This document shows, in pieces, positions 5,826 through 5,938 of a DNA stretch of 5,938 nt. The position numbers and the translations under genes were made by a program. Location: assembly GCA_031254155.1 (NCBI GenBank), contig JAIRVA010000058.1, forward strand, positions 1 to 5,938. Direction: 5' to 3'. The notes under the pieces are model-generated. The model was given only the letters and a program-made list of their open reading frames with translations. It did no database searches and was not told where the DNA came from. Numbering within the stretch: the stretch's first letter is position 1; every line of letters starts with the position of its first letter. The stretch comes from Propionibacteriaceae bacterium. Its GTDB lineage: Bacteria; Actinomycetota; Actinomycetes; Propionibacteriales; Propionibacteriaceae.

Positions 5826-5938
5826 GGGGGACCACCGTCCTGCTGGCTCCCCCTTTGACAAGGTGAGACAGTGTGTCGGGGGAACCACCGTTCTCGTGCT
5901 TCCCCCCTGACAAGGTGAGGCAGTGGGTCAGGGGGGTG
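5826..5938. repeat. 52-53 bp tandem repeat units running off the right edge
   Basis: Unit A (5826-5877) and unit B (5878-5930) share the start gggggaccaccgt / gggggaaccaccgtt, a C-run, and tgacaaggtgag-a/g-cagtg followed by gtc. They match at roughly three quarters or more of positions. A further G-run at 5931-5938 looks like the start of a third unit. In unit B, cccccctgac (5902-5911) pairs perfectly with gtcagggggg (5927-5936). The same C-run can instead pair with the preceding G-run (gggggaa 5878-5884 with ttccccc 5900-5906). I see no gene in 5630-5938. Confidence 0.75.

Noticed and set aside
5786..5830. G-quadruplex from the G-runs on the plus strand
   Set aside because: Runs are irregular with one long loop. 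Possible, but not supported beyond general G-richness.
5855..5880. TTGACA in repeat unit A as a plus-strand -35
   Set aside because: No TAnnnT-like hexamer at 16-19 bases; the following sequence is G-rich and belongs to the repeat.
5403..5938. Overlapping frames of 129-161 residues on both strands in the right spacer
   Set aside because: All are rich in Gly/Trp/Arg or Pro/Arg/Thr, cross hairpins and tandem repeats, and none has a convincing ribosome-binding site or motif.
5826..5938. CRISPR array
   Set aside because: Whole units are repeated without unique spacers, and only two to three imperfect copies are seen.

Overview
The window looks like part of a high-GC actinobacterial chromosome. 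The DNA is GC-rich with strongly G/C-ending codons. The binding protein is a lipoprotein, and the locus pairs a ROK-family regulator with a binding-protein-dependent sugar ABC transporter, a common actinomycete arrangement. I cannot name the genus from the sequence.

All five recognisable genes lie on the minus strand, so they read from right to left. In order of transcription they are a ROK-family transcriptional regulator (5377-4178), an extracellular sugar-binding lipoprotein (4114-2807), a MalF-type permease (2686-1751), a MalG-type permease (1748-846) and nagB, glucosamine-6-phosphate deaminase (702 to the left edge, C-terminus missing). The two permease genes are tightly coupled, with a 2-base gap and a ribosome-binding site inside the upstream gene. 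The other junctions are spacers of 63, 120 and 143 bases that hold repeats and hairpins. No ABC ATPase gene is present, so the transporter probably borrows a shared ATPase of the MsiK type encoded elsewhere.

Together the genes read as an uptake and catabolic locus, most likely for an amino sugar such as GlcNAc or a chito-oligosaccharide. The lipoprotein would capture the sugar, the permease pair would import it, and NagB would convert glucosamine-6-phosphate to fructose-6-phosphate and ammonia for glycolysis. The ROK protein would switch the locus according to a sugar ligand. The substrate is inferred mainly from nagB. A good dyad over the ROK start codon suggests autoregulation.

The right 560 bases (5378-5938) hold no gene I can support. 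They contain the ROK promoter/operator region, degenerate G-rich repeats, a long compact hairpin (5591-5629) and the start of a 52-53 bp tandem repeat array that runs off the right edge. A shortened copy of the same repeat lies inside the 5' end of the ROK gene. The tetranucleotide GTAC is also strikingly frequent across the window. I see a conventional sugar-utilisation locus with unusual small-scale DNA features, not a clearly new system.
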